Assembly (NCBI RefSeq): GCF_027023985.1
Contig: NZ_JALVTW010000025.1
Span: forward strand, 1 to 64,000
Direction: 5' to 3'
Length of the DNA stretch: 64,000 bases
From: Persephonella sp.
GTDB taxonomy: Bacteria > Aquificota > Aquificia > Aquificales > Hydrogenothermaceae
Under the pieces are notes generated by a model. It was given only the letters and a program-made list of their open reading frames with translations, had not been told where the DNA came from and did no database searches. The translations under genes were made by a program, and so were the position numbers. Each line of letters starts with the position of its first letter. Within the stretch, counting starts at the first letter, position 1. Of this stretch, positions 1 to 6,466 are shown one piece after another.

Positions 1-578
1 CCATTTGAAGGATTAATACCTTTTTCTAAGAATTTTTCATAAAAGGAAAAAGCCACTATGTTTTCAGTTAGGTTTAAAAACAACCCTACATTTTTTTCAG
101 CTTTGGGTGATGGGATATCATATTTTGATAGTAATTCTTCTAAAAAGATAGATTTAAGTAGATAGTTAAGGTATTTGTTTACTTCCCTAAAAGTCTGATT
201 TTTTGATATGGAATAATTTAGCAGGTCTATGGCTTCTGAAATAGAAAAAAGATTTTTAAGGGTTAGTGCTTTTTTAGTCAATATCTCAAATCCTAATGAA
301 TAATCTGGGTTTTGTGGAAAACTTATTTTTTTGTATAAATGGATTTTGTTAATTTTTCCTGTTTTGTCCAAATAGATTATGTTTGTGTTCTGATTTTTTA
401 ATGTGGATACTATCCAAACCGGAAGATAAAAGATAGTGAAAACGTTTTGTATATCATTTATGTTGATTTTGGTTATATCCTCTTTTTTGTGGACAAATAT
501 ATAACTGTCTTCTATGGTGAGGTTTAGAGGATTTTCTTTGAAAATGAACATATTTTTACGGATTAGATAGTCTTTCAT
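1..578 (-). CDS. cas1: Cas1-like CRISPR integrase, N-terminal part (runs off window)
   Basis: About 192 codons are present; the C-terminus lies beyond the left edge. Cas1 is the metal-dependent integrase that inserts new spacers at the leader end of an array. The first 80 residues look like the Cas1 beta-rich domain (YIFVHKKEDITKININDIQ, then a strand pair ending LDKTGKI). The helical part ends with EKFLEKGINPSNG, which matches the segment just before the usual GFLH histidine motif. Glu132 (in FREVNKYL) lies at about the spacing expected for the catalytic glutamate ahead of that histidine. The ATG at 578 was chosen because the helical and beta parts are then complete; its ribosome site is weak. 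The gene diverges from the array, with the leader between them. The call rests on motif and context only, and the sequence is divergent. Confidence 0.62.
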   Translation of the reverse strand, partial: MKDYLIRKNMFIFKENPLNLTIEDSYIFVHKKEDITKININDIQNVFTIFYLPVWIVSTLKNQNTNIIYLDKTGKINKIHLYKKISFPQNPDYSLGFEILTKKALTLKNLFSISEAIDLLNYSISKNQTFREVNKYLNYLLKSIFLEELLSKYDIPSPKAEKNVGLFLNLTENIVAFSFYEKFLEKGINPSN

Positions 579-615
579 TTCTAAGAACCTCAAATTTTGA
601 ATGATTTTGTATTTT

Positions 616-644
616 ATAAACGATGATTTTTAAAAAATCTGACA
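616..644 (-). promoter_or_regulatory. ECF-like promoter element upstream of cas1-like gene
   Basis: On the minus strand TGTCAGA (644-638) is followed after 15 bases by CGTTTAT (622-616), about 38 bases before the ATG. The same pattern occurs ahead of two genes beside the calp operon (5587-5616 and 5809-5838). The form resembles ECF sigma promoters of the TGTC/CGT type. That CalpS uses it is inference. Confidence 0.4.
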
Positions 645-745
645 TCTAATCTGTACCGGATATGAATATGATATAAATCATAAAATCCTCTCTAAAGGGC
701 TTAAAATCTGGATTTTATAATTGAGATAATATTGAGATTTTAAAT

Positions 746-774
746 TTGACAAAATCAAGGAAAATTAGTATTCT
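746..774 (+). promoter_or_regulatory. Promoter in the CRISPR leader
   Basis: TTGACA (746-751), 17 bases, then TATTCT (769-774) gives a sigma-70-type promoter pointing into the array. Transcription would begin near 781, about 68 bases before the first repeat. The stretch 579-848 is AT-rich and holds no open frame; it fits a leader at the array end with perfect repeats. Confidence 0.55.
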
Positions 775-848
775 AATAACAGGTCTGTCCAGAGTAAAGG
801 TTTCTTGGAAACTGAATATGTTGATTTTCAACGATTACAGAGGGGGCT

Positions 849-1752
849 CTTGAAACTGACCCGTTTAATGAGGGTATTGCGACTTTTATTCAGGTATTCT
901 TCTATTTCTTCCCTGTATTTCTCTTGAAACTGACCCGTTTAATGAGGGTATTGCGACTTTGGTTGCCATTATGTCCATTATTATTGCCATATCTTGAAAC
1001 TGACCCGTTTAATGAGGGTATTGCGACTCTGGGATATAATTTTCAAGCATGGTTTGGAATTCTCTTGAAACTGACCCGTTTAATGAGGGTATTGCGACAT
1101 TGCGACCTCCTGTTATACAAGCTGAATCACGATGGACTTGAAACTGACCCGTTTAATGAGGGTATTGCGACCACCGGTGCATCACATAACTGGACGCCGC
1201 CTTGGCATTCTTGAAACTGACCCGTTTAATGAGGGTATTGCGACCACCGGTGCATCACATAACTGGACGCCGCCTTGGCATTCTTGAAACTGACCCGTTT
1301 AATGAGGGTATTGCGACGCATCTTCATGCACCTCCGTAGTTATTAGCTACACTTGAAACTGACCCGTTTAATGAGGGTATTGCGACTAAACCGCATTTAT
1401 TCTTTCTTCTGGTGTTTCATATCTTGAAACTGACCCGTTTAATGAGGGTATTGCGACGCAGGACAGCTGCAGAAAATATGACTCTGCCATTTTCGTCAAC
1501 TTGAAACTGACCCGTTTAATGAGGGTATTGCGACATTCTCTTTAACATCCCAGTGCAGTCTTTAATGCCGTCTTGAAACTGACCCGTTTAATGAGGGTAT
1601 TGCGACAATATAGAGAAATGTTTTCAATATTCTGTCCACGCTTGACTTGAAATTGACCCGTTTAATGAGGGTATTGCGACAATCATATCCCGCTTCTTTT
1701 AGCTCAGTAATAGGAACCTTGAAACTGACCCGCTTAATGAGGGTATTATGTA
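849..1752 (+). CRISPR. CRISPR array, 13 repeats and 12 spacers
   Basis: The 35-base repeat begins CTTGAAACTGACCC and ends GAGGGTATTGCGAC. Repeats start at 849, 923, 993, 1064, 1137, 1210, 1283, 1352, 1423, 1500, 1572, 1646 and 1718. Spacers are 34-42 bases. Repeats 1-11 are identical; repeat 12 has one change (AAATTG for AAACTG). Repeat 13 has CGCTT for CGTTT and a lost 3' end (ATGTAG instead of GCGAC). Decay at the right end puts the leader on the left and transcription on the plus strand. The last eight bases, ATTGCGAC, would be the crRNA 5' tag and equal the end of a repeat known from Thermus type III arrays. ACCC and GGGT inside the repeat can pair as a short stem. With the Calp genes next door, a type III interference complex is expected elsewhere in the genome. 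Confidence 0.98.
1137..1282 (+). repeat. Tandem duplication of a repeat-spacer unit in the array
   Basis: Two identical 73-base units, 1137-1209 and 1210-1282, each consist of one repeat plus the spacer starting CACCGGTGCATCACATAACT. The spacer is clearly richer in G and C than the host sequence around it. The unit was probably doubled by recombination or slippage between repeats rather than acquired twice. Confidence 0.95.
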
Positions 1753-1843
1753 GCAAATTATAGAGAAAAATAAGAGAAGATTAGATTTTAAGACTAATTT
1801 GAGTAAATACTTCCAGGGCTGATTTTGTATTAGGATTTTTATA

Positions 1844-3439
1844 TTAAAAAATACTTTTTAGTCTGCTATCTTTTATATCAAAAACCGGATAGTATTTATC
1901 TTCCGGTGCTGAAGCATTAAAGTTGAAGTTATAAACATACCCATCCCAAAAGTGTCCAATAGCCATTCCCAATGCAAAAGCAATCGGAACAGGAACACTA
2001 AGGAAAAAGTGATATTTCTGAATCTGGTATTTCACCTTAAGCACATTAAGGACAGAATAAATCTCTGATACATATCTAATCCAGTAGTCCTCAGGAATAT
2101 CCTCAAAATCCTGAGGCAAAGGAATATCACCCTGAAATTCCCTTGACTCAATCTTTATTAAAGGCCAATTTCTTCCAGTAGTCTCAAGATAATTTTGAAC
2201 ATCTCCATAAGGACTATGACTTGCCAGCCAGATAGCAACAGCTACGTTTTCCCAGCTCTCTATATTTTCTGGTATTTCAACTTCTATATTTTTCATCTGT
2301 TTTTGTATATTTTTGCGAATATATTTTATTTTTCTCAGTTTTGCGGTCGTAGATAAATCTATAACAGGAATATACTCATCTGATTGGTAATGATAAACTA
2401 AAACAGGTTTCTTGGTTCCCAATTTTATTCCAAGCCCCATTGCCAGAGATATAGGAACAGATAAACCTATATGCAACACTCTTTTTTTTAAATCTACTTT
2501 TGAATAGATATTTTTTAATTTTTCCTCAAAATTCAAAACCTGCTTAATCCATTCATTTTCTTCTGAGAGTTGTTCTGGCGTTATAGCTGGAAGGGAATTC
2601 TCATAAGAAATAGCTAAATCTTTTCTTTCAATACCTAAAATATTTTTCAAACCATTAATAGAAAAATCCTTTTCCTTTTTCTTTATTTTCTTCTCTATTT
2701 TATTTAATGCTATGGTTGTTTCCTGTGGTGGTCTTTTTACCAAATAGACAAAAGGAATATCTACAGGTTTATCTCCAAGCCAGTAAATAAGTTCGTCTAT
2801 TTTATCAAGGCTATCCGGAGTTATAAGTTTAAGATTATGTGATTTGGCAATTTCTTCTTTTTGAGGAATATATGAAACCTCAAATATTTCTCCCTCTTCG
2901 TTAACCACTCCGGTAAAAGCAAAATTTTTTATATTTTCTTCAGGAAGCAATAAACCTGCTGTAACTGCCAGCATAAAGGATTTTCCGGTGAAATCTCTGT
3001 CAAAAACTACAAAAAAGTTTTGAATTTGGTGTTTCTTAGTTTTCAGCAGTTGTTTTATAGTGCTTAAAGCCTGCCTTATTTCTAAATTTGACGAAAAAGT
3101 TAATGTATCTATCGGTTTCGGGAGAGGTATTATATAGGCTGTTGCAAGTTCTCCTTTATTGTTTAAAGCAATTGGGAATTTTACCTCTATTGGTGTTGAT
3201 TTGAATATTTTTTTAGTGTTTAGCTCTGAAGTTTTTAGAAGTTTAGAAAGTTTTTCTATATCAAATAAATCTTCTCTTTTTTTTATTTGTGTCCATATTA
3301 AGAATTTAATTTCATTAGAGGTGGTTTTATCATTTAGAAGCTGATATAGTTCATCTACTTCTTTTGGTTCAACGGCTCCGCTTCTTAAAATCTCTTTAAG
3401 CCTTTCTGGTTTATTTTTATACTTTAATAATTCCCCCAA
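1844..3439 (-). CDS. calpL: CalpL, cA4-activated Lon-SAVED protease
   Basis: A protease switched on by cyclic tetra-adenylate made by a type III CRISPR complex. Residues about 90-235 are Lon-protease-like, with serine nucleophile Ser154 in FTGKSFMLA and candidate dyad lysine Lys194 in SYIPQKEEIA. The spacing matches the published Ser152/Lys193 pair of the Sulfurihydrogenibium protein. Residues about 260-531 are a SAVED domain made of two CARF-like halves, seen as HIGLSVPISLAMGLGIKLG (323-341) and HFFLSVPVPIAFALGMAIG (477-495). The family partner is CalpT, encoded directly upstream. The start is a TTG right after the CalpT stop (TAATTG), with AGAGG inside calpT as ribosome site. It is the last gene of the operon and faces the array. 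Homologues are described as protease and also as ring nuclease; those activities are known for the family, not shown here. Confidence 0.93.
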   Translation of the reverse strand: MGELLKYKNKPERLKEILRSGAVEPKEVDELYQLLNDKTTSNEIKFLIWTQIKKREDLFDIEKLSKLLKTSELNTKKIFKSTPIEVKFPIALNNKGELATAYIIPLPKPIDTLTFSSNLEIRQALSTIKQLLKTKKHQIQNFFVVFDRDFTGKSFMLAVTAGLLLPEENIKNFAFTGVVNEEGEIFEVSYIPQKEEIAKSHNLKLITPDSLDKIDELIYWLGDKPVDIPFVYLVKRPPQETTIALNKIEKKIKKKEKDFSINGLKNILGIERKDLAISYENSLPAITPEQLSEENEWIKQVLNFEEKLKNIYSKVDLKKRVLHIGLSVPISLAMGLGIKLGTKKPVLVYHYQSDEYIPVIDLSTTAKLRKIKYIRKNIQKQMKNIEVEIPENIESWENVAVAIWLASHSPYGDVQNYLETTGRNWPLIKIESREFQGDIPLPQDFEDIPEDYWIRYVSEIYSVLNVLKVKYQIQKYHFFLSVPVPIAFALGMAIGHFWDGYVYNFNFNASAPEDKYYPVFDIKDSRLKSIF

Positions 3440-4330
3440 TTATTTGACCTCTTTTATGGTTATGTTTTGTCCAATATAGTCTATGTTAATATTATCTTTG
3501 AACTCTTCCGGAATAGCTATTTGTATAACTTTTGGAAGATTTTCAAACTCATATTTTTCACCGAAAATTTCCAGCGCCGCAGGTTTATCTATTAGCTCTT
3601 CAGCTGGTTCTAACTCAAGGATTTTTTCTTCTTTGTTGTAAAACAGGGTAAAATTCTTACCTCTGTAAACAGTCTTTTCTTCCCCTGCAGCCAAAAGCTG
3701 TTTTTCTAATCTTTCAGGGGAAAGTTCTATAATAGTTTCCTCTTCCCAAAACTCAGGGGATTGAGCAAATACTTGCATTTTAAATGTCCTCTCAATTTCA
3801 TCTTTTAAAAATTGTTCCTGATAAAATCCCTCTCCTTCAGGATAAGAAAGACCTCTTCTATCTTTTGGGAGTTCTTCAATTTCTCCGTTATAGAATTTTT
3901 GAAGTATATCTATATCCTCTTTCTTCAATTTTCCAATATAAATAGCTTCATTTTTAATAAATTCTTCATCTAAGTTTAAAATTATTGGTAAAACAGCAAA
4001 TTTGTTAGAAATAGGATGTTCAAAATCTACGATAAGAGCTTTATCAGAAGCAAGTTGCCAGTAAGGTGTCATAACAAGAGCTATATATAAATCTTCTGTT
4101 TTATCCAAAATTGTGAAGAATATAGGTAAATTCTCGTCGGGATATTCATATACATTTCCGGCTTCAATTTTTTCATTTTTTTCAAATTTTGAAGGGGATA
4201 CTTTATCTAATATTTTCAAAATTTTATCTACCTCCTCTTTGGAAACTTTAAATTCCGGAGCTTCACCTTCTACTTTTTGCTGTGAAAGAGCTTTTTTGTA
4301 TTCGTTGTATATCAATTCTATTAGACGCAT
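3440..4330 (-). CDS. calpT: CalpT, MazF-like inhibitor cleaved by CalpL
   Basis: In the described Calp system CalpT bridges the protease and the sigma factor, and its cleavage by CalpL releases CalpS. The 296-residue product has a helical N-terminus (1-55). A MazF/PemK-like beta-rich part follows (about 56-150; AGNVYEY, YIALVMTPYW, DKALIVDFEHPISNKFAVLP), then a linker and a C-terminal part of about 10 kDa. Cleavage of the homologue gives pieces of about 23 and 10 kDa, so a cut between about residues 190 and 216 is expected; the segment QLLAAGEE is one candidate. The start ATG at 4330 was chosen over one 12 codons upstream because GAGGAGA sits nine bases before it, just after the calpS stop at 4345. 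The MazF resemblance is weak by eye, and no MazF catalytic residues are claimed. Confidence 0.85.
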   Translation of the reverse strand: MRLIELIYNEYKKALSQQKVEGEAPEFKVSKEEVDKILKILDKVSPSKFEKNEKIEAGNVYEYPDENLPIFFTILDKTEDLYIALVMTPYWQLASDKALIVDFEHPISNKFAVLPIILNLDEEFIKNEAIYIGKLKKEDIDILQKFYNGEIEELPKDRRGLSYPEGEGFYQEQFLKDEIERTFKMQVFAQSPEFWEEETIIELSPERLEKQLLAAGEEKTVYRGKNFTLFYNKEEKILELEPAEELIDKPAALEIFGEKYEFENLPKVIQIAIPEEFKDNINIDYIGQNITIKEVK

Positions 4331-4344
4331 ATCTGTTCTCCTCG

Positions 4345-5100
4345 CTAACTTCCTTTTAATAAACAAACTTTTTTACAAATTTCTGACATCAGAATACCTT
4401 TTTCTACGGCATATTCATAAATTTCGTAAGGAAACTTATGCTTCAGCATAATATCTTTTAATTTTTTTCTGTATCTTTCTCTGCCTTTATAGGTAGCGTC
4501 TTTTGAGCTGTCTTTTATGCAATCTTCAAGGTTATATTCATCAAAACAAAGAACTTTTTTCTCTTTTTCAGTTAAATTTTTTTGCAATAAATCAGTTAGA
4601 TGATTTGCTTCATCAAATAATAAAATTTCATTTTCCAGATTAACAGGACTTTCCAGACTTTCTTCCCGGGTCTTGTCAGTGCTTTCCTTGTGTTCAGGCT
4701 CATTTAAAGATATCTTTTCAAATGCAAGTTCAGATTTGTATTTTTTTAAAGGGTCTAATATGAAGTTGTTTTTTACAATGGTTTTTAGATAACTCTTTAT
4801 ATAGGACTGATTTCTATTCTGTATCACATTCAGGATTTTTTCTTTTTCTTTGTAGATTTTTGTTACCAAAAAAGGAAAAATTTCTTCAACGCAGGATATA
4901 ATTTTGTCTGAATAGGAATCTTCACAAACATACTCGGTTGTAAGCAGTTTGTATTTGTAATTAGTTGTATCATCTTTGAGAAAATCTTTTATTGCAAAAT
5001 ATATAATTTTTTTGAGCTCTATAAATAAAAATTCCAGCTCTTTATCAGAAACATTATTTTCATTAGTTAAAAATTTATATAAACCTTCTTTAAATTCCAT
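4345..5100 (-). CDS. calpS: CalpS, ECF-like sigma factor held by CalpT
   Basis: A 251-residue sigma factor of the extracytoplasmic-function type by organisation. A region-2-like helix lies near residues 95-125 (SYIKSYLKTIVKNNFILDPL). A region-4 helix-turn-helix follows at about 165-225 (LTEKEKKVLCFDEYN, then a basic helix GRERYRKKLKDI). The two are joined by an acidic linker rich in Glu and Ser. In the known system it is sequestered by CalpT-CalpL until cA4 arrives. Its ATG lies two bases after the stop of the upstream gene, with AGAGG inside that gene's end, so translation is probably coupled. Target promoters have not been read from this protein; the TGTCARA-N15/16-YGTTWAT elements nearby are candidates. 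A C-terminal tail with four cysteines (184, 194, 242, 246) is present. Confidence 0.85.
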   Translation of the reverse strand: MEFKEGLYKFLTNENNVSDKELEFLFIELKKIIYFAIKDFLKDDTTNYKYKLLTTEYVCEDSYSDKIISCVEEIFPFLVTKIYKEKEKILNVIQNRNQSYIKSYLKTIVKNNFILDPLKKYKSELAFEKISLNEPEHKESTDKTREESLESPVNLENEILLFDEANHLTDLLQKNLTEKEKKVLCFDEYNLEDCIKDSSKDATYKGRERYRKKLKDIMLKHKFPYEIYEYAVEKGILMSEICKKVCLLKGS

Positions 5101-5102
5101 TC

Positions 5103-5552
5103 TTAGCCTCTTTGATATTTCTTAATTTGCTTATATATATCTTCAATTTCTTGTTTATCACAAAATCCACAGGGTTGTGCTATATATTTAAGTTGCTCGG
5201 TGGTCAGTAAAAAAATTATTTTGTTTCCCCATAATCTAAAAACCTTTGATTTATTTTCCCATTTAAATAGTTTATTTTTACAAATACAGACTTTTTTTGT
5301 GCAGTTATTTATATTGATAGGAAGGAAATCTCCCTTTGTAGTTAGAAAAATTATTTTCTTTATAATCTTTTTATTTTTAGACAAAACTATTAATGGCCTA
5401 CAATCTCGTCCCCTCTGACTTCCTAACGGGACTTTAAGAGTTTTTTCTGCTTTGTTAACTTCTGACAACCATAAGGAAGCAAAATCATCTTTTTGTAGTT
5501 TTTCTTCAATCTTTGTTTGTAATATTTTCTTTAATTCTTCTCTGAAATTCAT
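5103..5552 (-). CDS. MazF/PemK-like small protein, first gene of the calp operon
   Basis: A 149-residue protein of unknown role that heads the operon, two bases before calpS. The segment VPLGSQRGRDCRPLIVLSKN (41-60) followed by IIFLTTKGD resembles the MazF/PemK signature, in which a Gly-rich loop is followed by RPxxVLS and a strand. The C-terminal half is Cys-rich: Cys84, Cys89 and Cys91, then Cys128 and Cys131 in a CGFC motif, which could bind zinc. A leading helix (1-35) precedes the beta part. CalpT is also described as MazF-like, so the operon would encode two related folds. It could be a toxin, a CalpT paralogue or a structural partner; I cannot tell which. The start is the first ATG, and the predicted promoter leaves almost no untranslated leader. 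Confidence 0.5.
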   Translation of the reverse strand: MNFREELKKILQTKIEEKLQKDDFASLWLSEVNKAEKTLKVPLGSQRGRDCRPLIVLSKNKKIIKKIIFLTTKGDFLPININNCTKKVCICKNKLFKWENKSKVFRLWGNKIIFLLTTEQLKYIAQPCGFCDKQEIEDIYKQIKKYQRG

Positions 5553-5562
5553 ATCACTTTAA

Positions 5563-5592
5563 ATAATAATAAAATCTCAGCAGCGGTGTCAA
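5563..5592 (-). promoter_or_regulatory. Promoter of the calp operon
   Basis: On the minus strand a perfect TTGACA (5592-5587), 18 bases, then TATTAT (5568-5563). The start would fall about 4-5 bases before the ATG at 5552, so the mRNA would be leaderless or nearly so. The -35 box is also the complement of the TGTCA of a divergent element on the plus strand. Confidence 0.5.
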
Positions 5593-5616
5593 AAGTCATT
5601 GATTTTTTCCGTTAAT
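5587..5616 (+). promoter_or_regulatory. ECF-like promoter element ahead of the 39-residue protein gene
   Basis: TGTCAAA (5587-5593), 16 bases, CGTTAAT (5610-5616). The predicted start is near 5622, giving a leader of about 20 bases that contains the strong AGGAGAAGG ribosome site. It has the same layout as the elements at 616-644 and 5809-5838 and overlaps the calp operon promoter. Confidence 0.42.
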
Positions 5617-5642
5617 TAATAAAAATCCTATAGGAGAAGGAA

Positions 5643-5762
5643 ATGGCTAAGAAAAAAATAAGGCAAAATAAAATGGCTGTTGCTGTAAACAAATCTATTG
5701 CGAACAGACAGGCCATTAGCACACTTGGAAGAGCAAGAATGTTTAAAAACAAGAAAAAGTAA
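5643..5762 (+). CDS. Very basic 39-residue protein of unknown function
   Basis: ATG at 5643 is preceded by a strong ribosome site, AGGAGAAGG. The product has 13 Lys or Arg in 39 residues and no Asp or Glu (it starts MAKKKIRQNKMAV and ends RMFKNKKK). Such a composition suggests contact with RNA or DNA, or membrane disturbance. It has no membrane segment and no cysteine. It is transcribed away from the calp operon from an adjoining divergent promoter region. It could be an ordinary ribosome-associated peptide of the lineage, or a CalpS-controlled response gene; the second idea rests only on the promoter element. Confidence 0.6.
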   Translation: MAKKKIRQNKMAVAVNKSIANRQAISTLGRARMFKNKKK

Positions 5763-5808
5763 AAGCCTCCTAAAAAAATCAAAAATATTGATGAGTTTTT
5801 ATATTAGG

Positions 5809-5838
5809 TGTCAGATTTTTGGAAAAATATCTGTTAAT
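5809..5838 (+). promoter_or_regulatory. ECF-like promoter element ahead of the DUF1232 gene
   Basis: TGTCAGA (5809-5815), 16 bases, TGTTAAT (5832-5838). The region from 5809 shares TGTCAGATTTTT and a following AAAAAT...GTT.ATAAAAT with the promoter region of the cas1-like gene. The same stretch holds an AT-rich inverted repeat, CAGATTTTT/AAAAATATCTG. Confidence 0.42.
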
Positions 5839-5869
5839 AAAATTAAAAAATCTTTAAGGAGGTAAGTTG

Positions 5870-6307
5870 ATGAAAAACTTTAACTTTGACGAGGAAAAAC
5901 TTAAAAAGTTTGTTGAGGAGAATATCCCTAAGGTTACCGAGAAAGATATACAGAGGGTTTTAGATAAAGAAAAGGAACTCCGTAAAAAGTTTCAGGGCAA
6001 TACTCCTCTGGGGCAGTTTGTTAAAGACTTAAAAATTTTGTTTTCTATGATAAAAGATTATGCTAACGGCTTATATAGAGAAATACCCTGGTTATCTATC
6101 GCTGCAATAGTATTTGCTCTCTTGTATGTTCTATCTCCCGTAGATTTTATACCTGATTTTATCCCCGGAGTTGGGTATGTAGATGATGCCTTTGTTATGG
6201 GACTTGTCCTGATGATGATAAAAGAAGATTTATACAGATATAGAGAGTGGAAAGTCCAGAGTGAGCTTAAAAACTCTACGCAGGGAGGGGGAGAAAATAT
6301 AACATAA
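5870..6307 (+). CDS. DUF1232 (YkvA-like) membrane protein
   Basis: A 145-residue protein with the DUF1232 signature LLYVLSPVDFIPDFIPGVGY at about 81-100, between two hydrophobic stretches (roughly 70-90 and 100-115). A charged N-terminal half (FDEEKLKKFVEENIPKVTEKD) probably lies in the cytoplasm. The biochemical role of the family is unknown. The ATG at 5870 is used because AGGAGGT lies six bases upstream; a TTG codon directly before it is in frame but too close to that site. It lies about 100 bases after the 39-residue protein gene, behind its own ECF-like element, and before a weak terminator. Confidence 0.8.
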   Translation: MKNFNFDEEKLKKFVEENIPKVTEKDIQRVLDKEKELRKKFQGNTPLGQFVKDLKILFSMIKDYANGLYREIPWLSIAAIVFALLYVLSPVDFIPDFIPGVGYVDDAFVMGLVLMMIKEDLYRYREWKVQSELKNSTQGGGENIT

Positions 6308-6319
6308 CCAATTACTTTT

Positions 6320-6340
6320 GGGGTATCCCCCTCTTTTTTA
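6320..6340 (+). terminator. Weak intrinsic terminator
   Basis: GGGG-TAT-CCCC followed by CTCTTTTTTA, starting 13 bases after the DUF1232 stop. The stem is only four G-C pairs. Confidence 0.4.
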
Positions 6341-6404
6341 ACTTTAAATAATATTCTTCTGTTGTAAAGTCAGTTTGATTAATAACTTAATCATTTTTAC
6401 AAAC

Positions 6405-6432
6405 TTGATTGCAACTTTGTATGTCTTATAAT
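6405..6432 (+). promoter_or_regulatory. Sigma-70-type promoter
   Basis: TTGATT (6405-6410), 16 bases, TATAAT (6427-6432), about 35 bases ahead of the next gene's ATG. Confidence 0.5.
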
Positions 6433-6466
6433 AGTTTTAGTTAGGAATAATATTACCGAGGCTAAG

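Noticed and set aside
924-1214. 96-codon open frame, repeated LKLTRLMRVLRH-like peptide
   Set aside because: It is the translation of CRISPR repeats and spacers; the periodic peptide follows the repeat unit.
1562-1756. 64-codon minus-strand frame
   Set aside because: Also lies wholly in the CRISPR array.
1753-1843. Terminator between the array and calpL
   Set aside because: AT-rich but no convincing stem with a T-run on either strand.
4331-4366. Upstream ATG start for calpT giving 12 extra residues
   Set aside because: It lies inside calpS and lacks a ribosome site, while the second ATG has GAGGAGA at correct distance.
5764-5862. CCTCCT after the 39-residue gene pairing with the AGGAGG of the DUF1232 gene as a switch
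   Set aside because: Only six bases pair across about 85 bases, with no supporting stem extension; probably chance.
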